Shown here: in pieces, positions 51,012 to 62,776 of the stretch
Numbering within the stretch: position 1 is the first letter of the stretch
Layout: every line of letters begins with the position of its first letter
Origin: Thecaphora thlaspeos
Lineage: Eukaryota; Basidiomycota; Ustilaginomycetes; Urocystidales; Glomosporiaceae
Length of the DNA: 64,000 nt
Assembly: GCA_900291925.1 (NCBI GenBank)
Contig: UWYS01000004.1
Span: forward strand, 186,001-250,000
Reading direction: 5' to 3'
Notes under the pieces: model-generated
Database searches by the model: none
Seen by the model: only the letters and a program-made list of their open reading frames with translations
Told to the model about the DNA's origin: nothing
Translations under genes and position numbers: made by a program

Positions 51012-53262
51012 TGGCGACGGCGGCGGTAGCTGGCTGCCATCTTCGTGGCTGACCCGCTCGGAGCGCGACGTCCTCGCCATCAGCATCGTCATCAAGCTCC
51101 TCTTGTGGCCCTGCTACCACTCGACCGACTTCGAGGTGCACCGCAACTGGCTCGCCATCGCATACACCCTGCCCATCCGCCAGTGGTACTTTGAGGCCGC
51201 CTCGCAGTGGACGCTCGACTATCCGCCCTTTTTCGCCTACTTGTCCTGGATCCTCGCGCAGCCCGCGCCCCTCTTCGATCCGCTAATAGTCAGCCTCGAC
51301 GAGGGGCTCGAGCACGCCGCCTGGTCCGCAAAGGCCTATATGCGCGCCACCGTCATGGTCACCGAGCTCGTCCTCGGCGCCGCCCTCGTCGCACACAGCC
51401 GCATCGGAGCTCAGTGGCCGTCGAGGCTGTCGGGCAGAGGCGGCGGTGCTGACAGCAGCGAAGAGGAAGGCGGGACCGCGGTGGGAACCGAGGCGGTCTC
51501 GCTGCTGGCCGCCAGCCTCTTCCTGCACCCGGGCCTCATCATCATCGACCACATCCACTTCCAATATAACGGCTTCCTCTTCGGCGTGCTGCTCTGGTCT
51601 CTCTGGGCCGCGAGAGAGGATCGCCCGCTGCTGTGCGCCTTCCTCTTCTCGTCGCTGCTCAACCTCAAGCACATCTACGTCTACATCGCCCCGCCGTTTG
51701 TCGTTTACCTGCTGCGCTCCTACATCTACCTGCCGGGCAGCCAGACGTCCAATCTGGCCAAGTCGCTTGAGAGGCTCATCATCCTCGGCGCCGTCACCGT
51801 GGCGCCCTTCCTCGCTAGCCTGCTGCCTCTGATGGTGGCCGGCGCTGGCAGCGAAGTGGGATCGCTTGGCGTCCTGTCGCAGGTGCTCTCGCGGCTCTTT
51901 CCCTTCAGCCGCGGCCTGATCCACGCCTACTGGGCGCCCAACGCGTGGGCGCTGTGGACCTTTGCCGATCGGGCGCTGGTCAAGCTCATCCAGCGGAAGC
52001 CCGACGTGATCAGATTCCTCCCGCACCGTACTGCAACCAAGTTCCAAGCGTCAGCAGCCACTGGCTTCGCCGCGGCCAGCCGTGGCTTGGTGGGCCACGT
52101 CTCCTTTGCCGTGCTGCCCGACATCCTGCCGTCCACCTGTTTCCTCCTCACGCTGACCTGCATGCTCGTCTACCTCGTCAAGCTGTGGCAGGCGCCGACC
52201 TACCGCTCCTTTTTGGCGTCGATCAGCCTGTGCGGCTTCGCCTCGTTCCTGTTTGGCTGGCACGTCCACGAGAAGGCCATCATGCTCGTGCTGATTCCCT
52301 ACACCTTTCTCGCCGCCGAGGACTACGCCCACTTCCGGACCTTTGTCATCCTGAGCACGGCGGGCACAGTGTCGCTCTTCCCGCTGCTGTATGCGGCGGC
52401 CGAGACGCCGATCAAGCTCGCCCTGACGCTTGTATGGGCGATGCTCGTCTTTGGCTCGCTCTCAAAGCGCCTCAACCGGCCCGTCACGTCCAACCTCGGC
52501 ATCGCGGTCCATGCGCTCGAGACGGCCTACCTGTACGGCTTCGTCGCGCTGCAGACATACGTCTCGGTGTTCCACCCGTTGCTCTTTCCCGCGGCGGAGT
52601 CGGCGGCGGTGGTGACGGGTGCGCCATCGCCGGTCTCTTCTGCCGTCGCTGCTCCAGCGGCGCTGATGTCTGTCATGGCTTCGACCTTGGCCGAAGCAGC
52701 AGAGACCACTTCGTCATCGGCGGCCTACGCTGAAGCGTTGCTGGCATCTGCGACAGGGCAGCCCGCAACCCTCGACGGCTTAATAGCGACCTCGCTCGAC
52801 GTTGCGGCGGAGATGTCGACGGCCTCGCCAGCCCTCGCCGCACCCGAACCGACAGCCGTCCTTGCTGTCGATGCGCCGGAAGCAGCATCAATAGTCTCCC
52901 CCTCCGACGATGGTGCCCCAGAGGTCGCCTCAACATTAGCGCCATCGATGGAGGCCGAGGCCGTCTCGATTGGCGATGCGCTGGCAGCGTCGATGACTTC
53001 GACTACAGCACCGCAGAAGCTGGCGGCATCCTCGGACCTGCTTCAGCCCCCACGAGCAACGGTCGCGGCGGCTCCATCATCAACGCCGCCATCAGCGCCG
53101 CTGCCCGGTGCCACGACAGGCAAGAACGGGCCCTATGCCTCCGTTCCGCCCCACACGTCGATGGAGTTCCTGCCGCTAATGATGGTGAGCGTCTACTGTT
53201 CTGTCGGGGTCGTCTGGGCCTGGCTGAGAGCCTCATCGCTCTACCTCGCTACGCAGTACTAG
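50926..53262 (+). CDS. ALG8: ER alpha-1,3-glucosyltransferase Alg8
   Basis: Adds the second glucose, from dolichyl-phosphate-glucose, to the lipid-linked N-glycan precursor in the ER lumen. Intronless, 778 aa. Family hallmarks: HSTDFEVHRNWLAIAYTLPI, WTLDYPPFFAYLSWIL (the DYPP loop), IIDHIHFQYNGFLFG, HAYWAPNAWALW and SFLFGWHVHEKAIMLVLIPY, with about a dozen membrane helices. Yeast Alg8 is 577 aa; the excess is mainly an Ala/Ser/Pro/Thr-rich insertion at about residues 557-744, just before the last helix (FLPLMMVSVYCSVGVVWAWL). The start at 50926 is the only ATG in this frame upstream of the first conserved block. An out-of-frame ATG lies 16 bases upstream. Confidence 0.95.
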   Translation: MRKASAAPAPTPPRTDASSGKADPTAGGDGDGGGSWLPSSWLTRSERDVLAISIVIKLLLWPCYHSTDFEVHRNWLAIAYTLPIRQWYFEAASQWTLDYPPFFAYLSWILAQPAPLFDPLIVSLDEGLEHAAWSAKAYMRATVMVTELVLGAALVAHSRIGAQWPSRLSGRGGGADSSEEEGGTAVGTEAVSLLAASLFLHPGLIIIDHIHFQYNGFLFGVLLWSLWAAREDRPLLCAFLFSSLLNLKHIYVYIAPPFVVYLLRSYIYLPGSQTSNLAKSLERLIILGAVTVAPFLASLLPLMVAGAGSEVGSLGVLSQVLSRLFPFSRGLIHAYWAPNAWALWTFADRALVKLIQRKPDVIRFLPHRTATKFQASAATGFAAASRGLVGHVSFAVLPDILPSTCFLLTLTCMLVYLVKLWQAPTYRSFLASISLCGFASFLFGWHVHEKAIMLVLIPYTFLAAEDYAHFRTFVILSTAGTVSLFPLLYAAAETPIKLALTLVWAMLVFGSLSKRLNRPVTSNLGIAVHALETAYLYGFVALQTYVSVFHPLLFPAAESAAVVTGAPSPVSSAVAAPAALMSVMASTLAEAAETTSSSAAYAEALLASATGQPATLDGLIATSLDVAAEMSTASPALAAPEPTAVLAVDAPEAASIVSPSDDGAPEVASTLAPSMEAEAVSIGDALAASMTSTTAPQKLAASSDLLQPPRATVAAAPSSTPPSAPLPGATTGKNGPYASVPPHTSMEFLPLMMVSVYCSVGVVWAWLRASSLYLATQY

Positions 53263-55282
53263 GATGCTTCGGACCGCTGGCGTTTGTCTCTCTGTCTATT
53301 CCTCGTAAGAGTAGCAGCAAGACCTGCAATGTTTCCAACGAGTACACATGGGTTGTACACATGGCTAGCGGTGTCTCCTCTCGAGGAGGAAGAGAGGAAG
53401 GTGGCAGGTGAGGTGATCGTGGCGGTTGGGGTGCCTCTACCACGAGGCCCGTGCGGGATCAGCATTTTCCGACCCTTCCGCCGGACGCCATGACCGCCTG
53501 GCCCGTGCCACGGTGGGCGTGCGTCTCGCCGTTGGCGCCGCTCAGCGATACACAGCGCACCGCGTCGAAGGACGGACAGCCTCAGCCCTAGCCTCTAGCT
53601 GAGACGAGCTAGCTCGCAGAGCGTCCCTGCCCTGTGCCTGATGCCTTGTTCCGAGAGAAGCCGAGATGATCGAGCTCAGAGCGCTGCGTCGGCGCCTTTT
53701 GCCCTCTTCGGGGCGTTGGCGGCGGGCCGAGAGCGCGACTAGGCCAGGCGACAAGGTACGTTGCGCAAGAGCTTACTAAAGCAAGGACACAGCCATCACC
53801 GCTTGCCCGGACCGCTCCAGCGCTCGGTGTACGCCGTCGTCGTGGCTCGTCGAACGCTGACCTCGGTTTCCTTGGCAACGGGCTTGCTGCTGCTGCTGCT
53901 GCTGAGCGAGGGCGAGGGCGAGGGAGAGGGAGAGGGAGAGGGTTAGAGGGGCTGAAAGCCGTGTCCCCCTCTGTTCGGTGGGCCCCGGCGCGCTTGCTTT
54001 ATGCCGGGTTGGACAAGCGTGCGTGGGTCCAAGGTGTCCGCCTCGGCCTCTTGCGGCCAGAGGGACGGGTGCGGGCGAGGCCGCGGGCAGCGGGCAGCGG
54101 GCAGCGGGTGCGGCTCTCGCAGACGGGCGCTCAAGCCACCTCTTACAGGCGCCGGCGTCAGCGCCAGGGTCATCAGCGCCCTCAGCCTCGCCCTGAATTT
54201 CGCCCGCCAGATCAGTGCGTCCCAAGCAGGCCGTCCCTGCCGCGCTGATGACCCTGGCGCTGGCCCGGCTTGGCCGACTCAGCCCACACAGCCCCGGCCT
54301 GGCCTGGCCTGCCGCTCTCTCTCAATCAACCCCTTGGCAGCCCAGCCGGTTGTTCCTTCGCTCCTCCTCCTCTTCTTCCCTTCCCGTAATCCTATCTTGT
54401 TCCGTCCCCTAACCCCTCTCACCGTCATTGTTTCCCCCTCGTCGTCGTGCCGCTCCACCACCTCTCCCTTGACGACGTCCTCCCGCCCCGTCGCTGGTCG
54501 TCCCGATCTCGTACAGCAGCAGCAACAGCTGTAGCGGCATCACCGCCACCATCACGATCGCTCCCATCGCCGATACCGCCCGCCAGCAGACATCGTCGCA
54601 GAGCGTCGGTCTGTACGCCCACTGCTCCTGTCTGGGCTGACCCTTGGTCGACTGCTGATTGCTTCAGGGACAGCTGCACCTCGCCCCCACCTACGCCGAC
54701 CCATAGAACGGAGCGCTGCTCCCTCTTCTTCTTCGCCTAGACACGGCTTCGACCTACACTCGCCCAACCCATCACGCTCTGGCTCGTGGCTGCTCCCGGC
54801 GCCTCACAAGGTCGCGCCGCCCTCAGACCATCTTCGCCAGTCCGTCCGCGGATCGATCAGAGCGTCTGCCACCCCCCTGTACATATCACACCCACGCTAC
54901 GTCCGCGAACGCAACGCAGCAGAGCGGAGCAACGTCTAGCTACGCCTTCAACCAAGAGCCGCCTCCCCTTCCTCCGGTCTCTTGATCTCTGGCCGACTGT
55001 CTCCTTGACTCACGTTGCACGCGCTGCACGGTGACCTCGTCGAAACGCTGCGGCTCGCTCTCTTTCTTCACGCTCCGCTGTTCATCGGCACGAGCTGATG
55101 CCCCGCCGAGCGCACTGATCCTCACGGCATCTTTTCATCGACCGGCTAGCGGACCACTCGGATTAGCGCAAAGGGCCAAGAGCAGCGCCTGACGCACCTC
55201 ATCTCCGTCCTTGTCCCGAAATTGGCCCTCGCTTGCGTCTCTAATCTCCACCACGAAGCCAAACGTTGCCGTCGACTCCATC
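53263..55282. other. ALG8-PUF intergenic region and long leader
   Basis: 2 kb between two plus-strand genes. I see no gene. It contains (CTG)n followed by (GAGGGC/GAGGGA)n at 53886-53943, GCGGGCAGCGG repeats near 54082-54107, and CT-rich leader sequence from about 54370 on. An untranslated 5' exon or 5'UTR intron for the PUF gene may lie here. Confidence 0.5.
53886..53943 (+). repeat. (CTG)n and (GAGGG[C/A])n simple repeats
   Basis: Six CTG units are followed within a few bases by seven GAGGGC- or GAGGGA-type hexamers. This is simple-sequence DNA with no sign of coding. Confidence 0.8.
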
Positions 55283-58200
55283 ATGACTCCTCACGAAGCC
55301 AGCAAAGCGGGACCCTACAAGCACCCCTCGGTGGCTAACCTCAACGGTCTGGGCCAGCTTTCGCGCTCGACGTCGACCAACTCGGTCCCCTCGGTGCGCC
55401 CCGCCCCGCAACGAAGTGTCAGCGGCCACGTCGAGACGTCGCAGCACTTTTCCGGCTTCTCCACCATGGCCAGCCCCCTCGCGACGCCGGGCGAGCTCGC
55501 GCAGGAGGACCCCGTCACCGTCTTGCACTTGACCAACAGCAGCACCAGTAACGCCCGCAGCAGCAAGCGGGCCGTGACGGGGAGCCCCACCGTCTTTGGT
55601 GTCGGCACGCTGCCCACCCACAGCGGCGGATGGTCCGACTCGTCCGGCCAGACGCCATCAGGCGCTTCGAGCGTCTGGAACGGTCGATCGGGATTCGCAT
55701 CGGGCTCGCTCGACGGCGATGCGATCAACACCGCCATCACCTCGAACGTCAGCACGCCCGGACGCGTCAACACCATGGGGCCAGGTGAGTTTTCTCGATC
55801 GCCACTGTCGTCCGGCGGCGGCAGCGGCAGCGGCGAGGGAGGAAGCAGCGCCTGGCCCACCGTTGCGAGCGGTGCCTCTCCGCTCGGATGGAATAAAGAT
55901 CTCTCGAGCGGCGCGCTGGATCTCAGCACCAGCCCTACGGCCGCTAAGCAGCGCCTGTCGCCGAGCGACGAGAGGCGACGACAGGCCATTGTCCGCACGG
56001 TGTCGCCGCAGCGTCAGAGCGATGCCAGCGCCGAACTCGGCGCCGGCCAGAACATCGTCGCTCGGGACCGCGACATCAGCACGTCAAACAACACCGCCGA
56101 GAACAGCAACGGTGCCAGGACTGCCGCTACCGGCGGCAGCGCCCGGGCCATGCCTAAGATGCCGCCCGTCCGATCGACGACACTGGACCCCAGCCACCAC
56201 CTGCCGAGTCAGAGGAGGCATAGCGCCGAGGACGACGGAGCGGACGGCCCGGGCGACGGTAATACCATCGGTCAGGCCAATCTGAGCGACGGCCTTCGAC
56301 AGATGTCGCTGGTGCCGGCGAGGAACGATCAAGCGCCGCCACCGCCGCCACCGGGCGGAGAGCATACACCACATTCGGGCCAGGCCGTGCTCAGCCCCTC
56401 CAACAACGAGCTGTCGCTCCAGCAGATGCCGAACCAGCCTGTGCCGTACCAGCACCAGCGTCCGCATCACCGGCAGCCGCAGCCGCCTTATCAGTCCACG
56501 CCGCAGTTTGGCCACGCCCAGCGCCTGTCGGCATCGTACGGCTCATTCTCGCCGGTCCCCGACCACGTCGAGGGCTTCCCTCCCCAGTCGATGCCTTACT
56601 ACAGCGGCATCGCCAACCGCAGCCCCGATGCGTACGGCGGCATCTCCGGCCTTGGCCACCTGATGCCCAGCATGGGAGGCGGTCCGGCCATCGACATGTC
56701 CGGCTACGAGTCGTATCGAACAACACCGGACCCGTATGCGCCGCCAGTGCCCGGCAGGCCGGTGTTTATGACGCCCAGCGGGCCCGGATCGCAGGGCTCG
56801 ACGCCGCAGAGCCCGTCGTTCGGTCCTTCGCCGATGCCGATGGGAGCGGGCCCGGGCGGACCGATGCGGCCCAACGATGCCGTCTTCTACCCTGGTCCTG
56901 GAGGCCCCTACGGCGGCCCGGGAGGAGGGATGGGCTCTTCTGGTTTGATGTCGCCCGTCGGCAGGCACGGAATGCAGCCGGGCACGCCGCAGTTCGGGTA
57001 CGCGACGGCGGCCGGCTCGCGGGGCATGCCGCAAAGCGTCTCGCTGGGCTCGATCGGAGCCGATCGCTCGTCGATGGCGATGCCGCAGCCGGGCCAGGGC
57101 ATCTATCCGCCGCAGAGCCCGCTGCTACAGGGTCAGCTCAGTCCGGCCGGCCTAGACCACCAGTATTCGCCGCAGGGTCCGCCCCACCAGTACAATCCGG
57201 GAGCTTACCGCAGGACGTCCTCGAACGCCGATGGCCACGGCCCCTCAAACATGTTGTCGGGCAGGCCGCCGTATCCGATGGGCGGCGGCGGTGCGCGTCA
57301 CGGCCCGCCGATGCCCAGCCAGTTAAACTACTCGGGTGCTCCGATGTCGTCCGGCTGGAACGGCCGCTTCCCGGACCACCGCAGGGTCCCGACCGGGCCG
57401 GGAGGCGTCATGACGCCGCCGACGGGTTTCAACGGCCCGATGCATCCGCACGGTGGCGCGATTGGCGGGTGCGTCCGACCTCTTGGCGGTCCCGTCGGCC
57501 ACTCCGCCATGTACAACGGTGGCCGAGGCGGTCCTGCCGGGATGATGGTGCCACCGGGAACCAACAGCACGCGGAGCCCGCTGCTTGAAGAGTTCCGTAG
57601 CCGACACGCCAAGAATCGCAAGTTTGAGCTGCGCGACATCTTTGGCAGCGTCGTTGAGTTTAGCGGCGACCAGCACGGCAGCCGCTTCATCCAAGAGAAG
57701 CTCGACACGGCAGCCGATGATGAAAAGGCCAAGGTGTTTGAAGAGCTGATCGCGAGCGCAAGGCAGCTGATGACAGACGTCTTTGGGAACTACGTGAGTG
57801 ACGCGCCGAGGCAAACAGCATACCGCTCCCCGCTCTCTCGGCGCACACTTTCACCCTGAACGCATGCCCGCTGACACGTGATGTTGTGTTCTTTCCTCTG
57901 GCTTTCCCTTGACAACGCCCGGCAGGTCATCCAAAAGATGCTCGAGCACGGCAACGACACCCAGCGTTCGTCGCTGGCCAAGGAGATGGAGGGCCACGTC
58001 CTGGCGCTCTCCCTCGGAACGTACGGTTGCCGCGTCGTCCAGAAGGCCTTCGACCATACCGACGAGGAGCAGCGCATTCGCCTCGCCCGCGAGCTCGACG
58101 GCCACATTCTGCAGTGCGTCAAGGACCAGAACGCCAACCACGTGGTGCAAAAGGTCATCGAGAAGGTCGACCCGTCCAAGATCGATTTTGTGCCGCAGGC

Positions 58201-58948
58201 ATTCCAGGGTCAGGTCCTAGCGCTGGCGGCCCACTGCTACTCGTGCCGCGTTCTGCAGCGCATCTTTGAGCACTGCCACGAGGAGCAGAGTCGCCCACTG
58301 CTTGACGAGCTCCACGCCGAGGCGTTCCGCCTGATGCAGGACCAGTACGGCAACTACGTGATCCAGTGGGTCCTGCACAGGGGCCGCTCAACCGACCAGG
58401 CCCAGGTGATCGCCAAGATCAAGGGCCAGGTGCTGCCGCTGTCGAGGCACAAGTTTGCCAGCAATGTCATCGAGGAGGTGATCCGATCCGCCTCGCCCGA
58501 GGACAAGGTCGAGCTGATCGAAGAGACCCTCACGCCGCGGCCGATCGCCGATGCCGTGGCGGGGGCGGCTCCCGTCGTCGCGTCTTTACCTCCTGCCACC
58601 CCTCCGTCGACGGCGGCGATGGCGACGACTACGGACGCCAACGCCAACGCGTCGCAGCAAAGGATCGCTCCGGCCGTGATCATGATGAAGGACCAGTTTG
58701 CCAACTACGTCTTGCAGCGCTTCCTCGAGAATGCCAGAGGCGAGCAGAAGGCGCGGCTAGTGCTGGCGATCCGGCCGCAGCTGCAGAGCATGAAGCGCTT
58801 CTCGAACGGCTACGCCAAGCACTTGACCGCCATCGAGCGGCTGCTGGACGAGGCCGAGGCGGGGACGGAAGGCCACGGCGGCCTTGGAGCTTCCGCTTCC
58901 CATCCCCACGTCGCTCCCTCGAGCGGCGCCGAGGCGGCCGCGGCCTGA
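55283..58948 (+). CDS. PUF3: Pumilio/PUF RNA-binding protein (Puf3-like)
   Basis: Model: join(55283..57793, 57926..58948), 1177 aa; the 132-bp intron is phase 0 inside repeat 2 (FGNY|VIQK). Residues 1 to about 765 are disordered, Ser/Pro/Gly/Met-rich. Eight PUF repeats follow. Their RNA-reading helices are [70 protein letters not shown] and [10 protein letters not shown]. The reading triplets (S-R-Q, N-Y-Q, C-R-Q, N-H-Q, C-R-Q, N-Y-Q, S-N-E, N-Y-Q) match the Pumilio/Puf3 code, so a UGUAnAUA target is inferred. A 45-residue Ala/Thr/Pro insertion separates repeats 7 and 8. Cytoplasmic mRNA repressor; in yeast Puf3 controls mitochondrial-protein mRNAs. The start is the first ATG in frame (55283). 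Confidence 0.92.
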
Positions 58949-59752
58949 GCCCGCGCATGCCTGCCGCTGGGCTCCGTGGAGAGGCGTCCTGCTGTCACAG
59001 ACGTCCTCGCTGGCTCGCCCTAGAGTCGTCGTCGACGTTTCTATGATTTCCCTCGTCCTCACCACGCCTTTCTGCCGCCGCGATGTGGACGCTTTCACTT
59101 CCCTCATCTTCTCCATCTGTCCCCTCAGAGTCGCATCTCGCCTTAACCCTCGGCCGCCATCGACCTCTCTCCGAAGGCGCCGATCAGCGGACGCTTCTCC
59201 GACGGTCACTATCTCGAGACTGACCCCCAAAACAGCAGACGGGAGGTCGCCCGGGTCACAGGGCTTCGGTCATGACGGCCTCTCCCCCGCGCCGCCCCCC
59301 CACCCTTCACCTTCCCACCCCTCTCCTTTCTCGTTATCTGCATCCCGTCTCCGCCCCCCTTCGCAATGTCACCTACCTACCAATCCATCTCCCCATAGAA
59401 GTACACAATCAGAATCGATCCTTGCTCCTCTGTTCCTGCCAGATCTCCGGTTCTTCGGGTGCGTCTGTGTGGATGACATGGACGAAGAGAAACCTGGCGT
59501 CGGGGTGGTGGTCAGCCTGCCACGCTAGGCAGACGCTCACGGGAAAGGAGGGTGCCACCCACGTCTTTGGCCGAGCAGGTCTGCCAGCGTGACCACGACG
59601 GTCCACGAATCGAGACGGGATAATGACGCCGAGGCCGATGCCGTCACCATGCCTTTTCGTCATATCGAGAGAGATCTCTCTTGGGATTTCATTTTGATCT
59701 TTCGGAATGATCCGAAGAAGCATGAACCTGACGCGCTGGGTTTTATGCAGAA

Positions 59753-59753
<1 letters not shown>

Positions 59754-59785
<32 letters not shown>

Positions 59786-59786
59786 C
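59754..59786 (+). repeat. (CAGG)n tetranucleotide repeat
   Basis: About eight uninterrupted CAGG units in the PUF-THI5 intergenic region. Confidence 0.9.
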
Positions 59787-60456
59787 TAGGGTTCGCCTGG
59801 CCATTCTGGCGCTCTCGGAAAGATGTCAGAACGTGCAAGGCAGACCAGGGTAACATAGCAAGGGTTACCCTCAACAACGAAATCTCTTCGGAACGTTAGC
59901 CGGCTAACTGTACCGTCAGCCGACTTGTATCTGTATGTAGGTAAGCATCAGAGAGGAGCGTCGGCAGTAGGTCGAGTCATGGATAGGATTACCGACGATG
60001 GCGAGCTTTCGGATCGTCCGTTCGATGGAACACCGTGTTTCGGTGCGGCCAATGTGACAACGCGCGCCCTTCTTGTTCCCCCACTCTCTCCGGCCAGCAT
60101 ACAGCCACTGAATTGCTAGCTGCCGCTGTTTCTTGATAGCACATACGACGGAAGATTTTAGGCAGGATGGGTGGCCAGCAGGCAGCGACCGGCCGAGCCT
60201 GGCCGGAAGCTGCCGCGGCCTGGGAGACAAAGGCGGGCAGGCTGGCTAGAAGCTTGGCTTCCTTGGCCCGTCGTGGCTTAAAAGCGGTGACCTATGTAGC
60301 CCAGCCCGCACAGGTGTCAGCAAAGGTGGTCTGAGCGCCCTCACACTGCGTTTGAGAGGGCGGTTGGCCATCGCTTCGCAAAAAGAGACGGACGGGCCAG
60401 GCGTAGACCCCAAACGATCCGAGCTAGTCTGGCTCGTATCGATGTGTGTCAGTGTG

Positions 60457-60535
60457 TTTTTTTTTTTTTTTTTTTTTAAATAAAAGAATATTCATTTCTT
60501 ATTCTCTAATTTTATTTTATTTTATTTTTCGACCC
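60457..60535. repeat. AT-rich island with T21 and (TTTTA)n
   Basis: A run of 21 T (60457-60477) leads into AAATAAAAGAATATTCA and then (TTTTA)-type repeats, all in a GC-rich neighbourhood. On the minus strand this reads as A-rich repeats followed by a poly-A run, as at the 3' end of a retroposon, but no target-site duplication or element body was identified. Confidence 0.6.
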
Positions 60536-61155
60536 CTCATTTCGGAAGGCGTGCGTGCGTTGCTCTGCCTTGCGAGCGCGCTGCTATGTAGGTGAACCCC
60601 GTCGTTGTTCCCCGCTCTCATGACGACCAGGCGAGCATACACTCTGCTCTCAAGACTACTCTCTAGCCGGGAGAACAGGTGACCAGCTGCGCCCTTCCCC
60701 GTCCTTTTGACGCTGCCTCACCCACTACTCGGAGAGATAGCCAGCGGACCGCCCGGTCTCTTTGAACCCTGGATTATGAAGCCTCTTGTCGGCGCCTTTC
60801 CCGCTTAACTTCAAGGGGAGGCCGGCGCCTGCACAAGCTCGAGCTCGATCCCAACTCCCTCACCAAGCTTTTGCCCACGCACAGGCCAGGCTCTGCCGTC
60901 CCTCTGCCTTCTCTCCTCCAGCTTGCTAGGCCGGAAAGATCCGTGTGCCAACTTTGCTTCGCTCTCTGCGAACGAGGGCACGGGGCAAGCTAACCCAGCT
61001 TTAGCGGCGCTGTGGCGACGGCCTTGCCGTTCCCTCTTAATAAGACAGTCCAGGCCGGATGGGAGAGTCGACCTTGCCTCTTACCACCACCACCACCACC
61101 ACCATATCGTCTTTCTTCAGCTCTTTCAAACGAAAAGCTCCACCATCACGTCACC

Positions 61156-62776
61156 ATGTCGACTGACAAGATCACCTTCCGTAAGTCGAGCACCTCGGCG
61201 TGCCGAAATGTTCTGTCGAGGCGACGTCGACGATTTAATTGAGGGGAAGCAGGTGGCTCACCACTGCCTTTCTTATGACAATGGCTCATTGCAGTGCTCA
61301 ACTGGCATGCTACGCCCTACCATGCCCCCATCTTCCTGGCCCAGGCCAAGGTGAGTCGATCCTGTCGTCGTCTCTGTCGATGTATGTGCCTGCCCCTGAT
61401 CCTTGACCGACCATTTTTTATTTTCATGTTGACTGCACGTCTCGCCACGCAGGGCTACTTCGCCGATGAAGGCGTCAAGGTCGCCATCCTCGAGCCCAAC
61501 GACCCCTCTGACGTCGTGAGTGTTCCGTCTCTGTCCTCTCTGCTCTACCTCGCAACTCGGTCGGGCTGGCCGCTCACACCGTCATCTTCCCACCTCTTGT
61601 CTCGCCGCTGCCACTGTTGCAGACCGAGATTATCGGCAGCGGTAAGGTCGATATGGGATGCAAGGCCATGATCCACACCATCGCCGGCAAGGCTCGCGGC
61701 TTCCCCATCCAGGCCTTTGGCACCCTGATGGACGAGCCCTTCACCGGCGTCGTCTATCTCGAAGGTTCGAGCGGTATCACGTCTGACTTTAGGTCGCTCA
61801 AGGGCAAGAAAATCGGTTACGTCGGCGAGTTTGGCAAGATCCAGGTGAGTCCCGGCCCTCATCGCTCCCTCCCCGCCGCAGTGTTTGGCGTGGTGGAAAG
61901 AGTCTGACGGTTGTTACGCTCTCGTCTTCGTATTTCTTGCCTCACCTCGCGTCCAACGCAGATCGACGAGCTGACGGCTCATTTTGGCATGGGTCCCGAG
62001 GACTACACTGCCGTCAGGGTCGGCATGAATGTCAGCGACGCCATCATCCGTGGCGACATCGACGCCGGCATCGGGTGAGTGCTGTCGTTTTCCTGCGAAA
62101 GCCGTCTCTTCGACATCCGGATCGCCATCTCCTAACACCATCTCCTAACACGCCGTTCCTCACCCTTTATTCCAACGTAATCATCGCCACGCGCGCTAAC
62201 AGCCTCGAGAACGTCCAGATGGTCGAGCTCGAAGAGTGGTGCAAGACGCAGAACCGCCCCACTTCAGACGTTAAGATGCTACGCATTGACGAGCTCGCCG
62301 AGCTGGGGTGCTGCTGCTTCTGCTCTATCCTCTACATCGCTAACGAGACCTTCCTCTCCTCGAACTCGTCCAAGGTCCGGTCCTTTATGAAGGCCATCAA
62401 ACGTGCGACCGACGACCTCTTTGCCTCTCCTCAACAGGCTTGGAGCGACTACCAGCTTTTCAAGAAGAGCATGAAGAGCGACCTCAACGCCAAGATCTAC
62501 GAACGCAGTTTTGTCTACATGTCGCGCGACTGTGCCAATGTCGCGCGCGATTGGGCCAAGGTGACCAACTACTGCAAGCGTCTCGGTGTCGTGCCGCAGG
62601 AGTTCGAGCCCAACATGACCAACGACTTTCTGGGATGGGAGATGGAGAAGGACGTTGTGGACCCAGAGAGGAAGCAGGTCGAGGTGGCTGATTATCAGAA
62701 GGAGGTGGCTCGCGGTAAGGGTATCCTTAGCGGTGGAAAGGCGCCCGCCTTTTCAGAGGCTGTCGTTGCTCATTGA
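61156..62776 (+). CDS. THI5: Thi5/Nmt1 HMP-P synthase, thiamine pyrimidine biosynthesis
   Basis: Makes 4-amino-5-hydroxymethyl-2-methylpyrimidine phosphate from its own active-site histidine and PLP, a single-turnover enzyme. Six exons: join(61156..61180, 61295..61350, 61453..61515, 61623..61844, 61962..62074, 62203..62776), 350 aa; all phases match. The N-terminus is [20 protein letters not shown]. In [20 protein letters not shown], Lys62 and His66 fall at the same numbers as the catalytic PLP-lysine and donor histidine of yeast Thi5. The iron-binding CCCFC motif is at residues 196-200. The C-terminal segment ([26 protein letters not shown]) is complete. Start ATG has good context (TCACCATGTC). 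In fungi this gene is normally repressed by thiamine. Confidence 0.97.

Larger units (their letters stand above)
58949..61155. other. PUF-THI5 intergenic region
   Basis: 2.2 kb without a recognisable gene. It contains (CAGG)n at 59754-59786, a TTCGGA/TCCGAA hairpin near 59698-59718, a CGCCCTC/GAGGGCG inverted repeat near 60334-60362, and an AT-rich island with T21 at 60457-60535. (CAC)n lies at about 61086-61103 just before THI5. I looked for a thiamine pyrophosphate riboswitch and did not find the conserved core. Confidence 0.5.

Noticed and set aside
55788..55870. Possible intron in the PUF gene starting GTGAGTTTTC
   Set aside because: The frame is open through it and no convincing acceptor with a branch site follows; kept as exon sequence.
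60757..60820. tRNA- or 5S-like strings on the minus strand (GGGTTCAAA, CTTCATAATCC, GAAGTTAAGCGGG)
   Set aside because: No T-stem, anticodon stem or acceptor stem closes around them, and the 5S internal promoter order is wrong.
60721..60830. Possible thiamine pyrophosphate riboswitch upstream of THI5
   Set aside because: TTTGAACC...CTGGATTATG and GATAGCCAGCG recall parts of the aptamer, but the CUGAGA and UGAUC core elements and matching helices are not present.
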